From Malacoplasma iowae (GTDB lineage Bacteria; Bacillota_I; Bacilli_A; Mycoplasmatales; Mycoplasmoidaceae), in the NCBI RefSeq assembly GCF_900660615.1, contig NZ_LR215023.1, positions 62,001 through 126,000 of the forward strand: a stretch of DNA of 64,000 nucleotides. The letters run 5' to 3'. Below are positions 53,780 to 64,000 of the stretch, one piece after another. The position numbers and the translations under genes are program-made. The notes under the pieces are model-generated. The model did no database searches, was not told where the DNA came from, and saw nothing but the letters and a program-made list of their open reading frames with translations. The stretch's first letter is position 1. Each line of letters starts with the position of its first letter.

Positions 53780-55579
53780 ATGGATAAAAAATATATTAGA
53801 AATTTTAGTATTATTGCTCACATAGATCATGGAAAATCAACGATATCTGATCGTATTATAGAATTGACTAATGGTGTAAGTAAAAGAGAAATGAAAGATC
53901 AAATTCTTGATTCAATGGATATTGAAAGAGAACGTGGTATTACCATTAAATTAAATGCTGTTCAGTTAAATTACCTTGCAAAAGATAATCAAGAATATGT
54001 TTTTCATTTAATAGATACTCCTGGTCATGTTGACTTTACTTATGAGGTTTCAAGAAGTTTGGCTGCTTGTGAAGGTGCTTTATTAATTGTTGATGCAGCA
54101 CAAGGGATTGAAGCCCAAACACTTTCAAATGTTTATCTAGCTTTAGAAAATAATTTAGAAATCATTCCAGTTATAAACAAAATAGATTTGCCTACAGCAA
54201 ACATAGAAAAAGTCAAAAATGAAATTGAAGATGTAATTGGATTGGATTGTTCAACTGCCCCTTTGGTTTCAGCAAAAACTGGTCTTAACATTATAGATAT
54301 TTTAGAAGCAATTGTTAAACTTATTCCCCCACCACTTGATTCTGATGCAGACAAACCATTACAAGCTTTAGTGTTTGATTCTTATTATGATGCATATAGA
54401 GGTGCTGTTTGTTTGGTTAGAATAAAAAATGGTACTGTAAAAGTTGGAGATACAATCCAATTCATGTCAAATAAAGAAAATTTTGTTGTTACTGAAGTCG
54501 GTGTTAACACTCCAAAAGTAAAAATTAAAGATGAACTTGTTGCAGGAGAAGTTGGCTGAATTGCCGCTTCAATTAAAACAATAAAATCTGTTAATGTTGG
54601 TGACACAATTACAAATGCTAAAAACCCATCAAATGAGCCACTACCAGGTTATAAAAAGATTTTACCTATGGTTTATTGTGGATTATATCCAATTGATACA
54701 GCCCAATATGAACCATTTAAAGAAGCATTAGAAAAAATATCTTTATCTGATTCATCTTTAACATATGAATATGAAACATCTCAAGCTTTAGGCTTTGGAA
54801 TACGTTGTGGTTTTTTGGGTTTATTGCATATGGATGTTATTAGAGAAAGAATTGAAAGAGAATTTAATATTTCTTTAGTAGCAACAACACCATCGGTAGT
54901 TTACAAAATTCTTATGAATGATGGGAGTATTGTTGATATAGATTCTGCAAACAAATTACCAGATAAAACTCATTATAAAGAAATTAGAGAACCATATGCA
55001 AAAGTTGAAATAATAGTTCCAGAAACTTATCTTGGAAACATTATGGATCTTTGCCAAAAATCTAGGGGTGAATACATTTCTTTAGATAACATTGATTTGA
55101 CAAGAAGGAAAGTTGTATACCACATTCCACTTGCTGAAATTATGTATAGTTTCTTTGATAGATTAAAATCAGTTTCAAAGGGTTATGCAACATTAGATTA
55201 TGAAATCCTTGATTATAGAAAACAAGATTTGGTTAAAGTTGATATTCTTTTAAACGGAAATAAAGTAGATGCCCTTTCATCGATTATGCATAGAGATTTT
55301 GCAGCTGATAGATCTAGAAAAATTTGTTTAAAATTAAAAGACCATATTCCAAAACATCAATTTGAAGTTCCAATTCAAGCTGCAATTGGTGGAAAAATAA
55401 TTGCTAGAGAAACAATAAAAGCAATGAGAAAAAATGTTTTGGCCAAATGTTATGGTGGAGATATATCAAGAAAAAAGAAATTGCTAGAACAACAAAAAGA
55501 GGGAAAAAAGAAACTAAAAGCTATTGGAAGTGTGAGTGTTCCACATGATACTTTTGTGAAAATATTAAGCGATGATTAG
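53780..55579 (+). CDS. lepA: Elongation factor 4 (LepA)
   Basis: Ribosome-associated GTPase. ATG 53780 is chosen over a GTG at 53759 because [20 protein letters not shown] is the standard N-terminus. The 599-residue product has G1 [10 protein letters not shown]2 [10 protein letters not shown]3 DTPGH, G4 NKIDLP, and the LepA C-terminal domain ([34 protein letters not shown]). UGA at 54557 is Trp. It begins 4 nt after the fmt stop. Confidence 0.97.
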
Positions 55580-55612
55580 TTATAATCTAATTGTTAACAA
55601 TATGACATAATA

Positions 55613-55720
55613 TACTTGTTTTTTAGTGGTTAAATAAACAAGTACATAGTTAAAAAAGTAATAAAATTTTATTTTTTTAAGTTATCATATACAATAGATA
55701 TTTTTGTATCTATTTTATAT
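55613..55720 (+). terminator. Two tandem hairpins between lepA and the coiled-coil operon
   Basis: TACTTGTTT (55613-55621) pairs with AAACAAGTA (55636-55644), without T-tract. AATAGATA (55693-55700) pairs with TATCTATT (55707-55714), followed by TTATAT. At least one may terminate lepA transcription; the second lies close to the next start (55747) and could instead sit in that leader. Confidence 0.45.
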
Positions 55721-55746
55721 GATTTTTACTTTTTAGAGGACTAAAA

Positions 55747-57867
55747 ATGAGTAATTCTAGCGAAACAAAAGTAATTGATAGTTTTGAAAAAAAAAGTTTT
55801 ACAGACAAAATAATTTCAGAAATTAAAGATTTTGACATCATTGAAACTATATCTTCTCCAAGATTAAATAGTAATAATTTTTCATCTATTCTTGATAAAA
55901 AAATGGATGAAAATGTTAATGATGTTGTGAATACAGTATCTGATGTTTTGACGAACAATGATACTGTTAAAAATGAACCAAAATTACCTGAAAATGATGG
56001 CTTAACTATTAGTGAAAAAATAAGTGATATCATTTCTGATAACCTTAGAGATAACGAGTCTAATAATATTAATATTGTTGCTAATTATTTACCTAAAAGA
56101 AAAGTTAGAGAAATGCTATTTGCAAAATATAAAATAGATAATGATGAATATGTGAATGAAATATATAATATGGCATTCAATAGGAAATGGAAAGAAATGG
56201 ATTTGGAACAGTGATTAAGTAATCCAAATAATATTAATAGACTATTTGGATCAATAAAATCACAAATGAATCTTAAAGATAAAGAGCTTGCTCAAAAGAG
56301 AAGAGGCTTAATTCAAGATCAACATAATAAAGAATCATCTTCAGAAGACAAATCTAAAAATAATTCAAAACAAAAAAGTGATATGGATGAAGATGGTTAT
56401 TCTTATGTTAAGAACAATAATCAATTATATGGTCCTTTTAGAAAAGAAATAATGGCACACAATTTAATGAATGATAAACATTTATTAAATTGTGTCGATT
56501 TGGGTTTTGTTAGGGATGGTATCTATGCTAATAAAATGGATAATAAAATCCTTGAAGTAAAACTTGATAATTTAAAAAATGAAATGAAGTATGCTTATAT
56601 TGAAGAGAAACTTAAAGAAAACCAAATTGATTTACAAACAGAAAAATTAAAAAATCATATTGATAATAAATTTGGTGAATTTTTTAAAACATACTCATAT
56701 GACAACCAATGACAAAAAAACAATTCTAAAGGTAATGATGATAAATTTGATAGATATAGAAATTATCCTGGAATTAACAACTCAATTATTGAAGAATTAA
56801 AAGAAGATATTTTTTCAAAAATATCTTTATTAGATGAAAAAATTTCTTCAATTGAGATTGACTATAAAAAGAATGCTGATTCTTTATCTACAAATAGTGG
56901 AGAAATCATTGACAAAGTTTCAAGTCAAATAAAATTTGCATTTGAAGAATTTGATAAAAGAGAATCTTTAATTAATGAACAGCTAGAAGAAACTAATGAG
57001 AAAATTGATGAAGCAAATGAAAAAATTGAAAATACAGTTGGTTCAATAGATGAAAAAATATCTAATGCTATAAACCAAATTAATAGCTTAAATCAAAACT
57101 TATCAAAAGAGTTAAATATAGAAAACCAAAAAATAAAATCTTCATTATCTAATTTATCAAATCAAATAAATGCAACAAGTAAAAATGTTATAGCATTTGC
57201 AAACGATTTAGAAAATCTTAAAACTTTTGTTTATGACAAAGATAATTTTAATGGTTCTAGTAATATTAGTGAGAGTTTAGCTGCAAATATAATGGATCAA
57301 ATAAATGAATCAAATAAACAAATGAACAAAATATCTGATGAATTAAACGAACTAAAATCATTAGTTAATGGTGAAAATTTTGATAATAAAATTAATGACG
57401 TTTTAGAAAAAAATATTAATGAAAAATTAAACAATGCTAATGAAGAAATTTTCAAACTTAGAGATGATTTTAATAATTTATTAAAAGATAACAATCCAAA
57501 AACAAATGAATCTGATGGAGTTATCTTTTTGGGTGGAAGCAATAATCAAAACAACCCAACTTTTGAAAACTATTTAAAAGATAATAATTCTTCTGGTGGT
57601 TTTCATAAAAATAAATTTGTTGATGATACTAAATTTGATAACAATGGTAATCATTCACAATTTAAAAATGAAGCACCAATTTTAATTCAAAGTAAACAAG
57701 ATGAATTACCAAACTTTGATGAAATTGATACATTGATAAAACAATCTATTGAACAAATCAAAAGCTTAAATGAAGTTGTTCAATTAGATGCAAAGGAAAA
57801 TGATCAAGTAGAAATTCAAGATTCAATTAACAAATTGGAATCAATCAAAGAAGATAAAAACCAATAA
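55747..57867 (+). CDS. Large coiled-coil protein A of the cytoskeleton-like operon, GYF-like segment
   Basis: The 706-residue soluble protein has no signal or membrane segment. Residues 1-150 are acidic and low-complexity, with a compact motif RKVREMLFAKYKIDNDEYV before residue 140. Around residues 215-265, YSYVKNNNQLYGPFRKEIMA resembles a GYF-like fold (Y..V..N....YGPF), but weakly. Residues about 330-600 are long heptad-patterned helices rich in Asn, Lys, Glu and Ile. The tail is Asn/Asp-rich with NNSSGG and low-complexity stretches. UGA codons at 56212 and 56710 are Trp. Terminal-organelle or cytoskeletal role is inference from the pattern and the cluster. Confidence 0.7.
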
Positions 57868-57888
57868 AAAAATTAATAGGAGGAGACA

Positions 57889-60840
57889 ATGGCTGCGAAC
57901 CAAAGAATTAATTTTAAAGAGATAGCAGATAGAGTTATTCAAATTAAACAAATGATTGAGAATAACTATTTTCTTATCTCAAATAAAATTGAAAAAATAA
58001 TGTCTTCTTCTAATGATAAAAAACTTATTGATCATTGTTTACATAAACAGAAAGTGCTTGATGATGGTATAAGCCAAATTTCAACATTACTAGAAAAAAT
58101 TGCTGCTCGTTATTATATCAATATCGAAAACGAACAAAATGAAAAACTAAAAAATAAAGAAAAAGAGTTACTAGAAAAAATTAGTCGTCTTGAAAAAGAA
58201 GCTGAAAAAAGAGGCGATCAAAAGCATGATCTAATTGATAATGCTGAAGTTGAAAATAATTTTGGTAAAGATAATCTTAATGAGATAAAAGACTTAAGAA
58301 ATGAACTTGATTTAATTAATAAAGCAATTGAAAATAATGAATATGAATTAAGTGGTTTTGATTCAATTGGATTTGAAGATTTTTCAACAAGTATAAGAAA
58401 AATTGCTAATGAGAATGAAGCGTTAAAAGATAAATTGGTAGAGAATGACCTTAGAGATGAATTCATTAAACAACAAAACATTGATGTAATGAATAGTTTA
58501 AGTGAAATTGAAAAAAATTTATCTAACAAAATTGAAGAAATGAAAACTGATAGTGCTTTAGCTTGAGACACAAACACTAATTTAATCAAACAATTAGAAC
58601 AAGCTAAACTTGAAAACGCAAATGGCAATGGAAATCAAATTAATACTGCTGCAATTGAACAACTTGATATAGCAATTAATTCAATGATTTCAAAAGTTGA
58701 AAATTCAAATGTTAATACAATGAACTTAATTGATAATTTTTCAAAATCACTTGAAGTTAAAAATCTTGAAACAATGACAAATGCAATTGTTAATTCGTTA
58801 GAAAAAAATATTCAGTCGCTAACTAGTGAACTTAATGATTTGAAATCAGAAAACAAATTGTATAAAAAAGAAAATGAAGAAAAACAAAACTTAATTAATT
58901 CATTAAAAGAAGATTCTATTAAAAAAGAAAATGAATTAAATAATTCATATGGGGCATGAGTTTATAATAATAAAAAGCTTGAAGATCTACAAGAATTGTT
59001 AGATAAACAATCTTTTGAATTATATGAATTAGATGGACAAAAATCTGTAATCATTAATACACTTCAAGATAAGTTAATTTTAGTTCAAGAAGAATTAGAA
59101 AAATTAATCCAAGAAAAAAATGATTTATTAACATATCAAAATGAATTGTTAGATTACATAGAACAAAATAAAAAAATGTTTGAATTTGCTTATGGTGTTA
59201 GTGACTTTGATGATGATGTTGAAGCAACATCATTAAAAGAATTGGTTGAAAAAGAAGCAAGTAAGGTTTTAGATAGTAAAGTTAGTGAACTATTAAATAG
59301 ATATCGTAATGAACTAAATGATATAGAGGAAAGTTTAAAACAAAGTTTCTTAAAATACCAAACACCTAACGACACAAAAGATTTATTAACTTCTGAAATT
59401 GAAAAACTTGATAATAATGATTTAATTTCATCACTTGAAAGCAAAGTTGATTCTTTTGATAGAAAAATTAAAAATCTTGAAACAGAATTTAGAGATTACA
59501 AAACAAATAAAGATAAAACACTTTACACTATTGATGACTTAAATGAAGCATTAGGCACAGGTTATTATGATTATAAAAATAGCTTAATGGATGATGAAAT
59601 TAAAATGAAATTAGATAGATTTGAAAACAATTTATCAGAAAAAATAAAAAAAGCTATTGATGACAAAATAAGAGAATTAAACATCACAACAGAAAGTATT
59701 GAATCTGATGAGTATTATTTAACAGACAATGATATTGAAGAAATTGTTACAAATTCAAATTTATATAATGAAATTAAAAATGAAGTTAAATTATTACAAA
59801 ACCAAGTAGGATTTTTAAAATCTGAAAATATTAAAATCAAAGAAGAAAATAAAAACGTTAATTATCAATTAGATAATTCATTAAACAAGTTCACTTATAA
59901 CAATGAGAAAATGAGAGAAGTTGAAAACTTACTTGCTCATAACATTGAAGAACTTGAAAGATTAAATAATGATAAAGATGAATTAATATTAGAACTTGAG
60001 AGAAGATTAAAAATATCTGGAATCGACAAAATAAAAGAAGGAAAACAAAAAGAACAATTAACTGATATAGAAGTTAAAAAATTAATTGATGAAAGAGTTG
60101 ACCAAATTTTAAATGGTAAAACAAGCAGCAATGATATTTATTATCAGCCTATAGAAGATAACGAATATGATGAAAATATTTATTATGAAAATATTTCTTT
60201 AGATAATTTTGATACAGAACCTATTGAATATGTTGAAACATATTATGTTGATAATGATGAAGTTGAAACTAAACAAGAAGAAAAAGATGATATACCTGTA
60301 GCTCAATCATTTGTATCTGGCGGATATTTTGATGAACCAATTGAAGATAATGTAAATAAAAACAAAATGAAAATTGTTGAGAAAACAATTATTACTAAAC
60401 AACCAGTTCTTATAAATGGCTATAAAAAACCTAGTAAAGAAAAAATTGTTAAGGAAGATGATTATCCACCAATTTGAACAAATGAAGAACCGATAGAAAA
60501 ACCAATCATTAACAATAATGATGAATTAACTAACACATTAAAAGAACTTGTAAAAGAAATTAGAAATGCTGATAACAAAGAAAAAAACAATCTTGAAAAA
60601 GAAATAGAAGAGCTAAGACAAAATTACTTAAATTTAGTAAATCAACTAAATAAAACAGAAGAAAATTTAGAAAGCCACAGACTAGAAAATAATTTTTCAG
60701 ATGATGTTCCAATTGAATTAATAGAAAGCAACATGAGATTAAAAAACTTTGAAAAACTATTAACTCAACTAGATGTTGAATTAAGTAATTTAGAAAATAA
60801 TACAGTTGACTTAGCTGTTCAAAACAGCCAAGGAATATAA
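57889..60840 (+). CDS. Large coiled-coil protein B of the cytoskeleton-like operon, duplicated module
   Basis: The largest gene of the cluster: 983 residues, no membrane segment, almost continuous coiled coil. AGGAGGAG precedes ATG 57889, 21 nt after gene A. Two copies of a module are visible: residues about 310-396 (LKSEN ... KENELNNSYGAWVYNNKKLEDLQELL) and 630-707 (LKSEN ... YQLDNSLNKFTYNNEKMREVENLL). The shared core is N-x-x-K-[LM]-x-[ED]-[LV]-[EQ]-x-L-L, followed by K-x-x-[IL]-[IL]-x-x-L. The same module occurs once in gene C. The C-terminal third has an acidic Tyr-rich stretch (YYQPIEDNEYDENIYYENIS). UGA codons at 58564, 58957 and 60475 are Trp. Confidence 0.72.
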
Positions 60841-60860
60841 ACAAAAAGGAGTTAAAAGAT

Positions 60861-62879
60861 ATGAACAAGCAAAATCAATATCCTGAAATGCTTTTTGAAG
60901 ATAAAGCACCAAACAGAGAAAGAATAGAAAATCGTCTTGCAGATTTAAAAGTAAGATATCAAAATCTTTTATTTGAATTAAACAATTCAAATATTTTGGA
61001 TATTGATAAAATTTTTGTTCATAGAAATACTAAAGATTGTGATTTTAACTCTGAAAAATTAATAAATAAAATTAATGAAAATGTTGATATTCAAGAAAAA
61101 GTTTCAGCTCTTCAAAAAAGTATTGCCAACAGACTTGCAAATATAGAAAAACTAAATGATTTAGAATTAAACAAAACAAAATATGAAGATCTAAAAAATG
61201 AAGTTGAAAAAACTTTAAATCAGTTTAATGCAATAAATGATTATCCAACCGAACAAAAAATTGTAGTTGATAATTCACAAAACATTGATCTTGTAATAAG
61301 TAAAATGGATACAATGGCTAAAGAACTTGGTGAAAAAATTAATGATCTAATTATGAGTCAAGAAGAAACAAATGAATTCAAAGAAGAAATCTTAATTTTA
61401 AGATCACAAGTTGATAATCTGTTACATGAAAATGTTAGTTACAAAAATAGACTAGAAAATTTAATAAAAGAAAATAGTTTGAAAGAAAATGAGCTTAATG
61501 AATCATTTAAAGCATGGACAAGAAACACAAATAAACTTGATGAACTTGAATCTTTACTTAATATACAAAAAAGTACTTTAGATGAATATGATTCTGAAAA
61601 AAATGATTTAATCAATTATCTTGAAGGCAAAATTAATGAGCTAACTATAGAAAACTATGAACCAGAAAAAAATAGAAATGATTTTATTAGTTCAAATTCA
61701 AATTATGTTCCAAATGAAGATAATTACATTTTCTTAGAAAATAATAATACTGAAAATTTACCATTAATTGAAACACAGGAAAACATTAAAGATAATAATG
61801 ACTCTTATTTAGATGATCAGCTAAATCAAAAAAGAATGCTTATATTAGAATTTACAAATGACATCAACAATATGTTTGTTTCCATTGATGATTCATTAAA
61901 TAAAATTAATTGGGAATTGAATGATTGTTTCAATAAAAAAGATGAAAATAATGATACACATAATTCAGAAATAAATTTAGAAAATTTAAAAAACCAATTA
62001 GATAACATTGAAGCTTTTGATAATACTAGTTTATCTGTCAACAGTTACCAAGTTATGAATTCTGAAGACTTATATAAAATTGTTTCAAAAATAAAAGCAG
62101 TGATACTTGAATGTCAGTCTTCAATTAATAAAACAGAATCTGAAATCAAAAATTATTGTTCAAAGTTTGATTTAACTTTATATCCAATTGTTGTTCAAGA
62201 GTTCAATAATTATTATGATGTTTGTTTATCTATAAACAATTTAATCGTAAAAGAAATTGAGTTTTTAGATTACTACATTGAATTATTAGAAAACGATAAG
62301 AGTGTTTCTGTTGATTTAAGTTTCTATAATGCTTCATCTTGAATTAGAGTAAAAGATTTAATAAATCTTTTAATAGATAAAAACAAAACACTTTATAAAT
62401 TATTTTTTGAAATAACATATTTAAGAGACAAAACAACAGATGTAGATCTTGATATTGATAACCAAAAAATGGTTGAAAAAAAAGATGGAACAAAACCTAT
62501 TATTCAAGATTCAAATTATATTCATGCACTATTTGAAAATAGCAGTCAAATAAATATTCCAGATAGTGAAAATTCTAGTAATGAAAAAGTTGAAAAAAAT
62601 ATTGATGAAAAATTGGATGAATTTAGATCAGAAATTAATGAACAAATTAATGGGTTATCAGAAAAATTGTTGGATCAAATTAAACAAATTGGTAATAACT
62701 ATATAAATGTTGAAAATAATAAATATAAAACTTCTACTAATCAACAAAATAAAAATGATTATGAATTAATAAAAAATTTAAAATTAAAAGTAGTATTAAC
62801 AGAACTTGAAAAAATAAAAAAAGAAATTGACTTGTATGAAAATCAAGAATTAAGTGATATTTTAAATCACATAAACTAA
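60861..62879 (+). CDS. Large coiled-coil protein C of the cytoskeleton-like operon
   Basis: The 672-residue soluble protein is helical and Asn/Glu/Lys-rich. AAGGAG (60846-60851) precedes ATG 60861, 20 nt after gene B. Residues about 180-258 (LRSQVDNLLHEN ... KENELNESFKAWTRNTNKLDELESLL) match the module found twice in gene B, with W219 encoded by TGG. A second helical region spans about 320-530. The C-terminal part (EKVEKNIDEKLDEFRSEINE) is again coiled coil. UGA near 62340 is Trp. No enzyme motif is seen. Confidence 0.7.
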
Positions 62880-62894
62880 CAAAGGAGTGCTTTT

Positions 62895-64000
62895 ATGTCA
62901 ATAAATAGAAATAAGATTAATATCGATTCATTAACTGAACAACTTGAAAATATTGTTGAAGAATACAACAATATTGATTTTGATATTACATTAAATCAAC
63001 CTTCTGTTGTTAGTTTAGAAAATAAACTATCATCACTTAACCAAGAAAATCAATTTCTTGAAAATGAAATAAAACTACTTAAAAATTATCTTTCATACAA
63101 AATTGAATCTTTAAATAATGAAAACAAGTTTGATAACATTTTTAACAAATTTTTAGAATACTTTAAAAGTGGTAAATATTCTTCAAAAGAACTAATGAAA
63201 AAATTTTCCCAATATGTTGAAAAAGAATTTTCTGGTGAGCTAATAAATACAATTGATTTTAATAATTTAAACAATTTAAGTTCTAAAGAAAATCTTTCAA
63301 TTGAAAAAATTGAACAAGCTTTTGAAATCGCACTTGATGAAATTAGAAAAATTCAATCATCAAAAAATAGTTTTATAAACAAAATTGTGTCTGAAAATGC
63401 ACTATCTTATTCATCAACAGATAAAATTTTGCACAATGTTTTTGAACATTTAGATGGAATTGAAAATAAACTTTTCTCTCAAATTCAAAAAGTGTTCTAT
63501 GAACAAAAAGATGTTTTAGCTAACTCTTACCAGTTAGAAAATTTCAACATTTTAAAAAACAATGTTTTAAATGTTATTAGCGACAACATTAATAATTTAA
63601 AAAATGAATTTATTAATTTTGTTTCTTTCAATAAATATTTAGACAAAAAAATTGATAATTTTAGACATACAGCTCCAGAATTTTCTGATACATTAGGGCA
63701 AACATTTAAACCCGAAAGCAATGATGATAAATTTGAAAATCTTGAAGCAAAAGTTAATACACTAATCAATGTTATTAATGATCTTAAAAATAATGATAAT
63801 ATAGAAAACTTTGATCAAATTATTAGAACAACAACTAATAATATGGTTGAAGAAAAATTTTTAGCACTTGAAAACAAACTTACTAAATTAATAAAAGATT
63901 TAGATGAAAAAAATAGTAAGATTTTAGAAAACCAAAATACTTCTAAAAATGATGTTGATGTTGAAAAATTAATTAACACAATAAAAACATCAATTACTGA
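62895..64000 (+). CDS. Large coiled-coil protein D of the cytoskeleton-like operon (3' end outside window)
   Basis: The reading frame from ATG 62895, behind AAAGGAG, remains open to the window edge (about 368 codons). The N-terminal SLENKLSSLNQENQFLENEI resembles the start of the module of genes B and C, but the rest of it is not clear. The remaining sequence is alternating helices with short linkers (FRHTAPEFSDTLGQTFKPE) and no membrane segment. It lies 15 nt after gene C, so all four appear to be one transcription unit. Confidence 0.68.
   Translation, partial: MSINRNKINIDSLTEQLENIVEEYNNIDFDITLNQPSVVSLENKLSSLNQENQFLENEIKLLKNYLSYKIESLNNENKFDNIFNKFLEYFKSGKYSSKELMKKFSQYVEKEFSGELINTIDFNNLNNLSSKENLSIEKIEQAFEIALDEIRKIQSSKNSFINKIVSENALSYSSTDKILHNVFEHLDGIENKLFSQIQKVFYEQKDVLANSYQLENFNILKNNVLNVISDNINNLKNEFINFVSFNKYLDKKIDNFRHTAPEFSDTLGQTFKPESNDDKFENLEAKVNTLINVINDLKNNDNIENFDQIIRTTTNNMVEEKFLALENKLTKLIKDLDEKNSKILENQNTSKNDVDVEKLINTIKTSIT

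Noticed and set aside
58218-58628. Antisense ORFs within the coiled-coil genes
   Set aside because: Ser/Leu/Phe-rich shadows of Glu/Lys/Asn-rich coiled coil; several similar ones occur along 57-63 kb.

Overview
The window is strongly AT-rich mollicute (mycoplasma) DNA. UGA is read as tryptophan in almost every gene: secY, rpoA, polC, dnaE, valS and others are intact only under translation table 4. Gene content (dxr and ispD of the MEP isoprenoid pathway, both PolC and DnaE, a DUF31-type protease, and a large coiled-coil gene cluster) points to the Malacoplasma penetrans/iowae lineage. That placement is inference, not identification.

Layout: (1) 1-5.3 kb, the end of the ribosomal-protein super-operon: secY(partial)-adk-map-infA-rpmJ-rpsM-rpsK-rpoA-rplQ. 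(2) 5.3-11.4 kb, a surface-type protein, rnhC, a DivIVA-like protein with acpS, IS copy 1, a small OB-fold protein and a DUF31 serine-protease-like protein. (3) 11.7-12.1 kb, a gene-free block with a very good promoter and a perfect 17-bp closing helix ending in a U-run, interpreted as a structured RNA of about 345 nt that I cannot assign to a family. (4) 12.2-22.1 kb, a degenerate exonuclease-like protein, pth, tilS, dxr, rseP, polC, ispD and a YqaJ-like nuclease; rpe is convergent to this block. (5) 22.9-34.7 kb, thiI, nrnA, dnaE, the 5'-3' exonuclease, a nonsense-mutated fpg, coaE, dnaB-like, dnaI and argS, in an order close to that of Firmicutes replication/repair clusters. (6) 34.7-40 kb, IS copies 2 and 3 on either side of gapA-pgk. 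(7) 40-55.6 kb, plsC, scpA-scpB, a UPF0154 protein, engB, valS, comEC-like, holA, a membrane protein, an ECF S component, IS copy 4, rpsT, an anchored basic protein, fmt and lepA. (8) 55.7-64 kb, four consecutive large soluble coiled-coil genes, the last cut by the window edge.

Three items deserve attention. First, four copies of one 1162-bp IS30-family element (IS1630-like) each sit exactly in an intergenic terminator hairpin and have duplicated the whole hairpin (21, 31, 23 and 28 bp). In three of the four cases the U-tract stays only with the distal copy. Second, the orphan RNA at about 11755-12100. Third, the coiled-coil operon, which contains a recurring module of about 70-85 residues (twice in the second gene, once in the third) and is a candidate for a lineage-specific cytoskeleton or attachment-organelle scaffold.
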